Positions 48,514-57,263 of a stretch of DNA of 64,000 nucleotides are shown piece by piece (positions within the stretch are counted from its first letter, which is position 1; each line of letters begins with the position of its first letter). Source of the stretch: CADCWK01 sp965218235 (GTDB taxonomy: Bacteria; Chloroflexota; Chloroflexia; Thermomicrobiales; UBA6265); NCBI GenBank assembly GCA_965218235.1, contig OZ244596.1, forward strand, positions 2,232,001 through 2,296,000, written 5' to 3'. A program made the position numbers and the translations under genes. The notes beneath the pieces were generated by a model. It did no database searches and was not told the DNA's origin. It saw only the letters and a list, made by a program, of their open reading frames with translations.

Positions 48514-50178
48514 GTGACCGCTCTGAACTTCGATCACTATCCGACGCACGACGAGATCGTGGCAACGCTCGATGCTTGGCAGGCGGCCTATCCCGGCCTG
48601 ATCTCCGTCGAGACGATCGGCACCTCGACCGAGGGCCGGCCGCTGCTCTCAGCGACGGTCTCGGACCGGCGGACCGGTTCGCCGGACGACAAACCGGCCG
48701 TCTATGTCGAGGGCAACATCCACGCTGGCGAGGTCCTGCCGTCGGCCATCGCGCTCGCGACGATCGAGGCGCTCCTGACGCGGTCGGCCGAGCCGGAGAT
48801 CGCCAAGCTGCTCGCCCGGTATACGTTCTACGTCCGGCCGCGGGTCTCTCCGGACGGCGCCGAGGTCTACCTGACGACGCCGTACCGTCTCCGCAGCGCC
48901 GCGATTCCCTGGCCGACGCCGGAGCGGCAGCCGGGCCTGCATCCCGAGGACGTCAACGGCGACGGGTTCATCACGCTGATGCGGATTCGGGATACGCGGG
49001 GCGAGTGGTGCGTCTCGGCGATCGACCCGCGCATCATGGTTCGCTGCGAGGCCGACACGCCGGCCGACGAGCGGTTCCAGCTCGTGCAGGAGGGGTCGGT
49101 CGAGGGGCCGGTCGGCGCCAACCTGACGCTGGCCTGGGCGTACTGGGGACTGGACTTCAACCGGAGCTTCCCGCACAACTGGCTGCCGGAGCATCAGCAG
49201 CTCGGCGCCGGACCGTACCCGCTCTACGTCCCCGAGACACGGGCGACGGCGGACTTCTTCGTCGCCCACCCGAACATCTTCGCGGCGGTGCTCTACCACA
49301 CCGCCGGCGGCTTCATCTTCACCCTGCCGTCGTCCCAGCCGGGCGGCAGCTACGAGCACGACGATCTTCAGTCTGAGTACCTCACGCTGACCCGGCACTA
49401 CACCCGTCTGACCGGTTGCCCCGCCTTCCAGAGCTACGATGAGGAGACGGACACGGCCCGCTCCGGTTCCCTGATGGACTGGGCCTACAGCCAGATGGGC
49501 GTCCTGACCTGGGTGCCGGAGCTCTGGGACGTTCAGAAGACCTCGGGTGCCCGGCCGGAGCGGGTCGCGCCGTTCCAGTCGCTAGACGAGCTGGGCGAGC
49601 GGCGGATGCTGGAGTGGGCCGACCGCACGATCCCGGAGACCGGCTTCGTCGACTGGCGGCCGTTCGATCACCCGCAGCTCGGCCCGGTCGAGATCGGCGG
49701 CTGGACGTTCAAGTTTACCCACCAGAACGCTCCGCTGGAGTACATCGGCGAGATCGCCAGCCCGGCGATCGACTGGTCCTTCCTCGTCGCCCGTTCGGCG
49801 CCCCGGCTGGAGATCGAGTCGGTGAAGGCTGAAGCGATGGGGCCGGACCACTGGCTCGTCACGGCCCGGGTGACCAACGCCGGGTATCTGCCGACCAACA
49901 TCTGCCAGCAGGCGATCGACGTTCGTCGGGCGGGCTCGGTCAGCGTCTCGCTGGACGGTGACGGCGTCCGCGTCCTCGACGGTGGGCAGCGGCAGTCGAT
50001 CGGCCACCTCAAGGGGGAGTCGTCGGCGGTCGACGAACCGTGGCGCGGGCCGATCGCGGCCCGGCGTCGGGCCGATGTCCGGTTCGTCGTCGAGGGCAGG
50101 ACGGGGACCGGGGTGACCGTGACGGCGAAGAGCCCACGGGCTGGCCAGGCGACCACCACCGTCACGCTCGGCTCGTGA
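48514..50178 (+). CDS. M14-family zinc carboxypeptidase-like protein
   Basis: 554 residues from GTG 48514, preceded by AGGAG. The peptidase domain (~5-380) has the zinc motif HxxE with His70 and Glu73 (GNIHAGEV), a third ligand candidate His262 (LYHTAGG), and a catalytic Glu candidate at 336 (WVPELWD). There is no signal peptide, so it is probably cytoplasmic. From about residue 430 a beta-rich domain follows (WLVTARVTNAGYLPTNI), resembling an immunoglobulin-like accessory module. M14 enzymes trim C-terminal residues from peptides. The substrate is unknown. Confidence 0.85.
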   Translation: MTALNFDHYPTHDEIVATLDAWQAAYPGLISVETIGTSTEGRPLLSATVSDRRTGSPDDKPAVYVEGNIHAGEVLPSAIALATIEALLTRSAEPEIAKLLARYTFYVRPRVSPDGAEVYLTTPYRLRSAAIPWPTPERQPGLHPEDVNGDGFITLMRIRDTRGEWCVSAIDPRIMVRCEADTPADERFQLVQEGSVEGPVGANLTLAWAYWGLDFNRSFPHNWLPEHQQLGAGPYPLYVPETRATADFFVAHPNIFAAVLYHTAGGFIFTLPSSQPGGSYEHDDLQSEYLTLTRHYTRLTGCPAFQSYDEETDTARSGSLMDWAYSQMGVLTWVPELWDVQKTSGARPERVAPFQSLDELGERRMLEWADRTIPETGFVDWRPFDHPQLGPVEIGGWTFKFTHQNAPLEYIGEIASPAIDWSFLVARSAPRLEIESVKAEAMGPDHWLVTARVTNAGYLPTNICQQAIDVRRAGSVSVSLDGDGVRVLDGGQRQSIGHLKGESSAVDEPWRGPIAARRRADVRFVVEGRTGTGVTVTAKSPRAGQATTTVTLGS

Positions 50179-50382
50179 ACCGGGGCGCGCCGTCTGCTCG
50201 GTCGTTCCAGCGGCCTTCAGGCCGATTGTCGGATCGCGATGGTCGGGGCAACTCCCGTCTTTGGGCACCCGCGAAGCCGAAGCCGCGTCAGCGGGTGAGC
50301 CGGAGAGGGGTCGGGGGAGAGGTCTGCTCCACCACCAGGCACGTCCAGTGAGACTCGCTCGATAGCCGGAGGGTGATCGGCC
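50179..50382. repeat. Short gap with an R2-like fragment
   Basis: Around 50260-50335 the sequence GCGAAGCCGAAGCCGCGTCA ... GGAGAGGGGTCGGGGGAGAGG resembles parts of the R2 and R3 repeats (compare 58866-58925). No gene. Confidence 0.45.
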
Positions 50383-50766
50383 ATGCCGGCTTCGGCTGAC
50401 TACACGGAACGTGTCTTCGCGACGGTCGTCCGGATTCCCGTTGGACGGGTGACCACCTACGGCCGGATCGCCCGGGCGCTCGGCGACCCGCGCGGTGCCC
50501 GCCTGGTGGGCTGGGCGTTGATGGGCGCCGTCGACGCCACCGATCTCCCGGCCCACCGCGTCGTGAACCGGAACGGAGAGCTGACCGGCGGCTGGTACTT
50601 CGGCCACCCGGACATCATGCGGGCCCGCCTCGTCGCCGAGGGCGTCCCGTTCCGGGCCGACTACTTCGTCGACCTCGACCGCTGCGTCTGGGACCCCTGG
50701 GAAGGCGACCCGGATCAGACGCCGGTCGACGTCGTCCCGGCCGCCGGTCCGGACGGAGAGCCGTAG
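50383..50766 (+). CDS. Alkyltransferase-like (ATL) protein, MGMT fold without the acceptor cysteine
   Basis: 127 residues. The DNA-binding domain of O6-alkylguanine-DNA methyltransferases is present: FATVVRIPVGRVTTYGRIAR, then LVGWALMG. Where repair enzymes have PCHR, this protein has PAHR (Ala57 in LPAHRVVN), so it cannot accept an alkyl group. Such ATL proteins bind O6-alkylguanine and channel it to nucleotide excision repair. The uvrA gene in the same window would fit, although that connection is inference. Confidence 0.9.
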   Translation: MPASADYTERVFATVVRIPVGRVTTYGRIARALGDPRGARLVGWALMGAVDATDLPAHRVVNRNGELTGGWYFGHPDIMRARLVAEGVPFRADYFVDLDRCVWDPWEGDPDQTPVDVVPAAGPDGEP

Positions 50767-50920
50767 CCGATCGAACGGCCACGCCGCACGCTGAGCCCGC
50801 GACAGCCCGTTTCGCTCACAGCGGTGTTTCTCGCAGCGCGTTTGCCTGGGGTGCTGGATGCGGGAGGACGTGGTCAGCCTGAGGCGGGCTGGTCTCGGAG
50901 CACATGCTCCTCGCTCGACG

Positions 50921-51154
50921 CTACCCGCCCCCGACGGCGTGGACCAGCTCGACCTGGTCTCCCGCGCTGAGGACGGTGCGATCGGACTGGTCTCTCGGAA
51001 CGATCTTGCCGTTGAGTTCGACGATCACCATCGTGACCGTGTAGCCGCGCGAGGTGAGGAAGTCGCCGACGGTGCTGCCGGTCGGGACTCTTCGCTCCTG
51101 GCCATTGATCGTGACGCTGATCGTCGCGCGAGTCGTTTGGTTATCGTTGGTCAA
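50921..51154 (-). CDS. thiS: ThiS, sulfur carrier for thiazole synthesis
   Basis: 77 residues from a TTG at 51154 preceded by GGAG; the longer frame to 51256 runs through the upstream gene. The ubiquitin-like fold is visible: ISVTINGQERRVPTGSTVGD ... VELNGKIVPRDQ ... LSAGDQVELVHAVGGG. It ends in Gly-Gly-Gly, with one extra Gly compared with the classic Gly-Gly. ThiS is adenylated and thiocarboxylated at its C-terminus and supplies sulfur to ThiG. The start overlaps the 3' end of the TenI-like gene by 14 bases. thiF is not present here. Confidence 0.88.
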   Translation of the reverse strand: MTNDNQTTRATISVTINGQERRVPTGSTVGDFLTSRGYTVTMVIVELNGKIVPRDQSDRTVLSAGDQVELVHAVGGG

Positions 51155-51782
51155 CGCGATGCTCCTTCCATGTCTGATTGAGCGCATATCGCAACGCGAC
51201 GGCAGCCGCTGAGGGATCGTCCTGGGCGAGGATGGCGTCGATGACCGCGATTCCACGGCAACCGGTCGTCATCACCTCCCCTACGTTGGCGGCGGTGATA
51301 CCGCCGATCGCCAGGATGGGGATGTCGCTGGCTCTGACGATCTCCCTGAGCCAGCCGGTCCCACGAGCGGCCCGGCCCGGGTGCGATCGCGTCTCGAACA
51401 CATTCCCGGCGAGCAGGTAGTCCGCTCGCCACCCAGCCGATTCGTCGCGGGACGGACCATGAACGGAGCGGCCGAGCCTCCACCACGTCCCGGATCGAGC
51501 ATCCCGGTCGGGCGGCTGCTGGCCATCCCCGAGATGCAGCCCGGTTCCGAGTTCCCGAGCCAGTTCCGGACGTCCGTTGATGATGAGCCGTTCGGTTCCG
51601 ATTCGGTCGGCGAGCTCGATCGCCAGCCACCGCGCATCGTTGTCGGACAGGTCCGGCTCACGGAGTTGGACCAGATCGACACCCGCCGCGACGGCCGCCA
51701 CGACCGCCTCAACGATTGGCCTTCGGGAGCGATGGCTGTTGGTGACCAGCATCAGGGTAGGGACCGGGAATGAGCGGTTCAC
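51141..51782 (-). CDS. TenI/ThiE-family protein, second paralogue in the operon
   Basis: 213 residues, GTG start overlapping the thiE stop by four bases. The TIM-barrel pattern of ThiE/TenI is visible: MLVTNSHRS, VDLVQLREPDLS, LIINGRPELARELGTGLHLG, and IPILAIGGITAANV. Compared with the ThiE upstream, the VNDRxD motif is altered to INGRPE and the GPVFxTxSK loop to GNVFETRSHPG. This suggests a thiazole tautomerase (TenI) rather than a second thiamine phosphate synthase. Placement inside the thi operon supports a thiamine role. Confidence 0.82.
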   Translation of the reverse strand: MNRSFPVPTLMLVTNSHRSRRPIVEAVVAAVAAGVDLVQLREPDLSDNDARWLAIELADRIGTERLIINGRPELARELGTGLHLGDGQQPPDRDARSGTWWRLGRSVHGPSRDESAGWRADYLLAGNVFETRSHPGRAARGTGWLREIVRASDIPILAIGGITAANVGEVMTTGCRGIAVIDAILAQDDPSAAAVALRYALNQTWKEHRVDQR

Positions 51783-52459
51783 CGGGAGCGGCCCTCGATC
51801 GCTTGGTCGACGACGGACCGCAGACGCACCGCGGCTCGCCTGGGGTCGTCGCTCCGGAGGATGGCGCTGATGACGGCAACGCCGTCGGATCCGGCGTCGA
51901 TGACCGACCCGGCCAGCGTCGCGGTGATTCCCCCGATGCCCACCGAGGGGATGCCGGCGGCCCGCGCGCGGTGGCGGAGGCCGTCGAGACCGATCGCGGC
52001 CCCGGCGTCGGCCTTGGACCCGGTTGGGAAGACGGGTCCGAGGCCGGCGTAGTCCGCGCCCATCGCGACGGAGCCCGCGGCCTGCTCCCCGGTCTCTGGC
52101 GACCAGCCAATCAGGAACCGCTCGCCGGCGAGGCGACGGACGACGTGGATCGGCAGGTCGGTCAGGCCGACATGGAGCCCGTCGGCACCGGCGGCGATGG
52201 CGACGTCGAGCCGGTCGTTGACCAGGAACGGCACGCCCTGTCGCTGGCAGACCGCAGCGAGTGACGTCGCCAGGCTGAGCGCGTCGCGATCGCCAAGGTG
52301 TTTGGCCCGGAGTTGAACGCAGGTCACGCCACCCGCGATCGCGGCGGCCGTGTCGGCGACGAGGTCCCCGGAGGCCGACTGATCAGGGTCGGCGACGAGG
52401 TAGACGGCCAGAGCCGCCTGGAGACGAGCCGGGTCGGCCGCCCAGGGAGAGCCGGTCAC
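51779..52459 (-). CDS. thiE: Thiamine-phosphate synthase
   Basis: 226 residues. It carries the hallmark sequences of ThiE: VTCVQLRAKHLGDRDAL, PFLVNDRLDVAIAAGADGLHVG, GLGPVFPTGSKADAG and VGIGGITATLAG. The enzyme joins HMP pyrophosphate and thiazole phosphate carboxylate to give thiamine phosphate. Both start and stop overlap neighbours by four bases (thiG upstream, the TenI-like gene downstream), so the operon is tightly coupled. Confidence 0.95.
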   Translation of the reverse strand: MTGSPWAADPARLQAALAVYLVADPDQSASGDLVADTAAAIAGGVTCVQLRAKHLGDRDALSLATSLAAVCQRQGVPFLVNDRLDVAIAAGADGLHVGLTDLPIHVVRRLAGERFLIGWSPETGEQAAGSVAMGADYAGLGPVFPTGSKADAGAAIGLDGLRHRARAAGIPSVGIGGITATLAGSVIDAGSDGVAVISAILRSDDPRRAAVRLRSVVDQAIEGRSR

Positions 52460-53243
52460 GCCGGGGCGCCGATCAGGTTGGCGGTCGGGCTGCTGGCGGC
52501 GGCGTGGGTCCGGCTTGGGATTCGGCCGGCGAGGAACGCCTTCCGGCCCGCCGCGACGCCCAGCGCGATCGCTTCGGCCATCAGGGCGGGCCAGTCGGCC
52601 AGCGCGATCGCCGTGTTGACGAGGCAGGCGTCGGCACCGAGCTCCATCGCGAGGGCGGCGTCCGACGGCGCCCCGATCCCGGCGTCGACGACGACCGGGA
52701 CGGTTGCCTGTTCGATGATGATCCGGATCGCCTCACGGTTCACCAGTCCCTGCCCGGAGCCGATCGGGGAGGCGAGCGGCATGACGGTCGCCGCACCCAT
52801 GTCGGCCAGGCGGCGGGCAAGGACCGGGTCGGCGCCGATGTAGGGCAGGACGGTGAACCCTTCGGCGATCAGCGTCCGGCAGGCCTCCAGCGTTCCGATC
52901 GGGTCCGGCAGCAGGTAACGCGGATCGGGGATGACCTCGACCTTGACCCAGTCGGAGAGGCCCATCGCCCGGGCCAGCCGGGCGACCCGGACCGCCTCCT
53001 CCGCCGTTGCGCAACCGGCGGTGTTCGGCAGAACCGTGCAGGTCGACCAGTCAATATCCTCGAGGACGGATCGGCTGGCCGGGTCGTCGAAGTCGATCCG
53101 TCTCAGCGCGACGGTGACGATACCGGTACCGGACGCGGCGATCGCGTCAACCATCTCGGCCGGGGAGCGGTACTTGCCGGTCCCAACCATCAGGCGGCTG
53201 TCGAAGGTGCGGCCAGCGATCGTGAGTGGGGAATCCTGGGTGA

Positions 53244-53247
<4 letters not shown>
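52456..53247 (-). CDS. thiG: Thiazole synthase
   Basis: 263 residues from ATG 53247 overlapping the thiD stop by four bases. It begins LTIAGRTFDSRLMVGTGKYRS. Further family blocks are SGTGIVTVALRRID, LLPDPIGTLEA, MPLASPIGSGQGL, DAGIGAPSDAALAMELGAD and NTAIA. ThiG condenses deoxyxylulose phosphate, dehydroglycine and ThiS-borne sulfur into the thiazole. The glycine oxidase (ThiO) or tyrosine lyase (ThiH) that would supply dehydroglycine is not in this operon. Confidence 0.95.
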
Positions 53248-54233
<986 letters not shown>

Positions 54234-54402
54234 GCTGTCTGCCTCGCCTGCGCAAGGCCGCGCTCGAATCGCCGGGGAGGCGATGGGCGGCCTGAGACGA
54301 CAGTGCCCCGAGGGAATGCGGGACAGCGCGACCGGTCGACAGAGGCACGGGGAGCCAGCGATCGGTGGGCGGTCCCGGATGGCCTGCGTGAGTCGCGACG
54401 GG

Positions 54403-54510
54403 GTTGCGATCCCTGCGCCGGCATGACCCGGATCAGGTTCGAAGGGTTGACCTCGGGCCGGCGGCGCGCCGTGCCCTCGACCTCTCAGCGGCTCCCGCAC
54501 CCCTGGCAAC
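54403..54510 (-). ncRNA. TPP riboswitch (THI element) upstream of thiD
   Basis: Read on the minus strand, the P1 stem GTTGC (54510-54506) pairs with GCAAC (54407-54403). The conserved core has GGGGTGCGGG, then GCTGAGAGG, a variable GC-rich hairpin, ACCCTTCGAACCTGATCCGG and GTCATGCCGGCGCAGGGA. This is the thiamine pyrophosphate-binding fold. It lies 169 bases before the thiD GTG and would repress the five-gene thiamine operon when TPP is abundant. No clear terminator was seen between the aptamer and thiD, so translational control is possible. Confidence 0.95.
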
Positions 54511-54603
54511 TGTCCCCGATAGGCTACCATGTCGGTGAATTCCGAATGCCCCTCCGGCCACGAGACGGTCGCTGGCCGGTTTGGGCAGGGACGAGGAGCA
54601 AGC

Positions 54604-54936
54604 ATGAGCCTGATGCATGGGCTGAGCCAGGTCCGACAGCGGCTCTGGGAGAACGACGCCTCGGGCGCGACGATGAAGCTGGTCGACTCGATCATCCAGC
54701 GGGCGTCGGACCCGGCCGCGGCCAGTGCCCCGTCTCAGTCGCAGTTGCAGGTGGTCCGGATGCTGATGCGGACGCCGGTCGCGAACGACAACAGCACGGT
54801 CTACAACGACCTCGTCCAGCTGGAGGAGGAACTGGAGACGGCGGCGCAGAGCTTCCAGCAGGAGCGCGAGGCGGTCGACAACCGGCCGCTGCCGAAGTCG
54901 AAGAAGTACTACAAGGAGCACCGCCAGCGCGGCTAG
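54604..54936 (+). CDS. Small hypothetical protein
   Basis: 110 residues from ATG 54604, with GAGGAG seven bases upstream. It is mostly helical (VRQRLWENDASGATMKLVDSI ... VYNDLVQLEEELETAAQSFQQ) with a basic C-terminus ending KKYYKEHRQRG. There is no Cys pair, signal or membrane segment. It is divergent from the riboswitch-controlled thi operon. I do not recognise the family. Confidence 0.65.
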   Translation: MSLMHGLSQVRQRLWENDASGATMKLVDSIIQRASDPAAASAPSQSQLQVVRMLMRTPVANDNSTVYNDLVQLEEELETAAQSFQQEREAVDNRPLPKSKKYYKEHRQRG

Positions 54937-54958
54937 CGGTGCGGCTAGCGGTGCGGCT
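54929..54958. repeat. 12-base tandem repeat at the end of the small gene
   Basis: GCGGCTAGCGGT is present two and a half times in a row from 54929. The first unit contains the TAG stop codon of the small gene, so the extra units are just downstream. Confidence 0.85.
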
Positions 54959-55357
54959 CGTTCATCAGCAGGCGTCGAGCAGCGGGAATCGTCTGGCGTA
55001 GCACTTGTCCCACGCCAACCCCTCTCCATCCGGCGAAGACCGAAGGGATGAACCGAGATGGGGAGGGGCTTCCGTATGTCGCGCTGAAGCGCTCCCTCTG
55101 CCGGTAAAGTGACGCTTCCTGGCGAACGGTCTCGCTTCGCCTGAGGAGGGATTACCTCGGGAGGCGAAGCCGACCAGCGTAAGACCCTCTCCATCCACTG
55201 AGGAGCCGCAACGACGAAGTGAGATGGGGAGGGGTTGGGGTGGGGCCGGTCTCTGACACCAGCCCGCTCTCTGGCAACTACGTCCTCCCGCATCCCGAAC
55301 CCCAGGCAAACGGGCTGCAAGAAGTCATCCGGCACTGTCTCGCCACCGGTCCCGCGG
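54959..55357. repeat. Repeat-rich convergent gap with R2 fragments and a half R1
   Basis: A rearranged R2 lies at about 55014-55090 and an inverted R2 at about 55161-55250 (GCCGACCAGCGTAAGACCCTC ... GAGATGGGGAGGGGTTGGGG). Only the left arm of R1 is present at about 55281-55310 (CGTCCTCCCGCATCCCGAAC). No gene. Confidence 0.7.
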
Positions 55358-56689
55358 CTATTCCGCCACGCAGATCGGCGTCCGGCTATGGGTGGCAAGT
55401 GAGCGGTAGACCCCGGTCATGGCGGTAGCGACGGTGTCCCACGAGAAGCGGGCGGCTTCGGTCCTGGCGTGGCTGGCGAGTTTCGCCCGTCGCTCCGGGT
55501 TCCGGGACAGGTCGAGGATCGCGTCCGTGAGGGCGACCGGGTTGCCGGGGCAGACCAGCAGCCCGGCTACGCCATCCTGGACGGAGTAGGGCAGGCCACC
55601 GGCGCGGGACGCGATCACCGGCGTGCCGCTCGCCATCGCCTCGATCGCGACCAGACCGAACGACTCGTAGCGGGACGGGATGACGACGAAGTCGACCGCC
55701 TGGTAGAGCGTCGCCAGGTCCTCCTGCGGACGCGATCCGAGGAAGACGATGTCGTCCGCGATCCCGAGCCGCCGGGCGTCCGCCTCGACCTCGGCCAGTT
55801 CGCCGACCGGGCGGCCGTCTTCGCCCAGCTCGCCACCGACCAGGACCAGCTTCGGGGCCGGCGTGGCCGTTCCCCAGCCCTGCGCGGTTCGGGAGAACGC
55901 TTCGATCAGGACATCGATGCCCTTGATCGGGTCGATCCGGCCGACGAAGAGACCGAGGACGCCATCAGCGGGAAGGCCCATGTCGCGCCGGGCCTGAGCC
56001 ATGTCGCCGGGCTGGAAGCGCTCCATATCGACACCGAGTGGAACCATGCAGACCATGCCGTCATGGGTGGTCCGGCGGCGCTCGAGGTCGTCGCGCTCGT
56101 CCGGGTTGGCGGCGATCAGCGCGTCGGCGAGGTTGATGATCCGGCCCTCGATCCGCTCGCGCAGTTCGGGCTCGCGGTGAGCGGCGGCGCTGACCGCGTT
56201 CTTGTGGAAGGCTGTGGTGTGGAACATCTGGACGAACGGGGTGCCGATTTCGTCCTTGATCCGGGCCGCGACGCAGCCGGACAACCAGTAATGGGCATGC
56301 AGCACGTCGTAGTGCAAACCGTTGCGCATCATGTAGGCAAGCATCGAGTCGGCGAACTCGTCGGTGAGCTCGAACAGGGACCCCTTGGCGACCGGGGCCG
56401 GCGGCCCGGCGTCGATCGCGATGACATTCACGCCGGGAACGTCGACGGTGATCTCGGGGGTGAAGCGGTCGGTCCGTCGGGTGTAGATGTCGACGATGCG
56501 GCCCTGCCGGGCCAGATGCCGGGCGAGCTCCCGGACGTAGAGATTCATACCGCCGGCGTCCTGGGTGCCGAGCGGGGCGAGAGGCGAGGTGTGAACCGAG
56601 AGCATACCGATGCGGCTGACCGGCGGGTCGACGTCGTAGCCGGGCAGGCCTGGACCTCGATACGCCGACGGGGATGGACGGGTGGTCAA
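55358..56689 (-). CDS. Family 4 glycosyltransferase (GT-B), MshA/sucrose-phosphate-synthase-like
   Basis: 443 residues from TTG 56689; another in-frame start at 56746 is possible. The acceptor-side domain begins IGMLSVHTSPLAPLGTQDAGGMNLYVREL, the pattern of retaining GT4 enzymes with a glucosyl donor. The donor domain has LFVGRIDPIKGIDVLIEAF and the E-x7-E motif in YESFGLVAIEAMASGTPVIAS. The N-terminal GGxN and HAHYW motifs resemble D-inositol-3-phosphate glycosyltransferase (MshA) and sucrose synthase-like proteins. Donor and acceptor are not certain. Confidence 0.88.
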   Translation of the reverse strand: MTTRPSPSAYRGPGLPGYDVDPPVSRIGMLSVHTSPLAPLGTQDAGGMNLYVRELARHLARQGRIVDIYTRRTDRFTPEITVDVPGVNVIAIDAGPPAPVAKGSLFELTDEFADSMLAYMMRNGLHYDVLHAHYWLSGCVAARIKDEIGTPFVQMFHTTAFHKNAVSAAAHREPELRERIEGRIINLADALIAANPDERDDLERRRTTHDGMVCMVPLGVDMERFQPGDMAQARRDMGLPADGVLGLFVGRIDPIKGIDVLIEAFSRTAQGWGTATPAPKLVLVGGELGEDGRPVGELAEVEADARRLGIADDIVFLGSRPQEDLATLYQAVDFVVIPSRYESFGLVAIEAMASGTPVIASRAGGLPYSVQDGVAGLLVCPGNPVALTDAILDLSRNPERRAKLASHARTEAARFSWDTVATAMTGVYRSLATHSRTPICVAE

Positions 56690-56849
56690 GGGAAACTCGC
56701 TCCGCCCGGCCGGCAGGGATGACGCGCCGGGCAAGTCAGCCCACACCGGGTGGGCTCGAAAACAGGTTCAGGTTGTCGTTGGCGGGTTGTCTTCGATGGG
56801 TTGGCCTGGTTGAAGGGGATCGCTCGGATTGACCTGCTGAGCGATCGGG

Positions 56850-56922
56850 TACCCGCGGAGGGATTCGAACCCCCGACGCCCGCCTTAGGACGGCGGCGCT
56901 CTATCCACTGAGCTACGCGGGC
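56850..56922 (-). tRNA. tRNA-Arg(CCT)
   Basis: Acceptor GCCCGCG pairs with CGCGGGT (G-T at the end), discriminator A. Anticodon stem CCGCC/GGCGG with loop GTCCTAA gives CCT, reading AGG. The D arm has AGCTCAGTGGAT and the T arm GGTTCGAAT. After the discriminator the genome reads CCC, not CCA, so the terminal CCA must be added or repaired enzymatically. A stem (GATCGCTC 56818-56825 with GAGCGATC 56839-56846) just downstream may terminate the transcript. Confidence 0.93.
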
Positions 56923-57058
56923 ATTGACTAACCCTTCGTCAGCCAATCACGATCCTACCACAATTGGCCAGCCGCCTGAGGATAGCGCCTGGCCCTCCGC
57001 AAAGTGCATTCCGGGGGCCACGCTGACACCCTCCGAGACCACGAAACCGGACCATTCG

Positions 57059-57088
57059 TTGGGCAGTCGCCGGGACTGATGCTATACT
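57059..57088 (+). promoter_or_regulatory. Sigma-A-like promoter of tRNA-Pro(CGG)
   Basis: TTGGGC (57059-57064) and TATACT (57083-57088) are 18 bases apart, 12 bases before the tRNA 5' end. Confidence 0.55.
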
Positions 57089-57100
57089 CCGGCGTCGGAA

Positions 57101-57177
57101 CGGGGAGTAGCGCAGCCCGGCAGCGCGCAGCGTTCGGGACGCTGAGGTCGGAGGTTCGAATCCTCTCTCCCCGACCA
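57101..57177 (+). tRNA. tRNA-Pro(CGG)
   Basis: Acceptor CGGGGAG pairs with CTCCCCG, discriminator A and encoded CCA. Anticodon stem CAGCG/CGCTG with loop TTCGGGA gives CGG, reading CCG. The D arm has AGCGCAGCCCGG and the T arm GGTTCGAAT. Confidence 0.96.
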
Positions 57178-57180
57178 CTA

Positions 57181-57224
57181 TCAGGCGGCTGGTCCTTCCC
57201 AGGGCCAGCCGCCTGATCCGTTTT
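57181..57224 (+). terminator. Rho-independent terminator of tRNA-Pro(CGG)
   Basis: TCAGGCGGCTGG (57181-57192) pairs perfectly with CCAGCCGCCTGA (57205-57216), followed by TCCGTTTT. It lies 3 bases after the tRNA and 40 bases before the selA start, so selA needs its own promoter or readthrough. Confidence 0.85.
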
Positions 57225-57263
57225 CCGCGAGCATCGCCGCCAGCAACTGAGGAACGAGAACCA

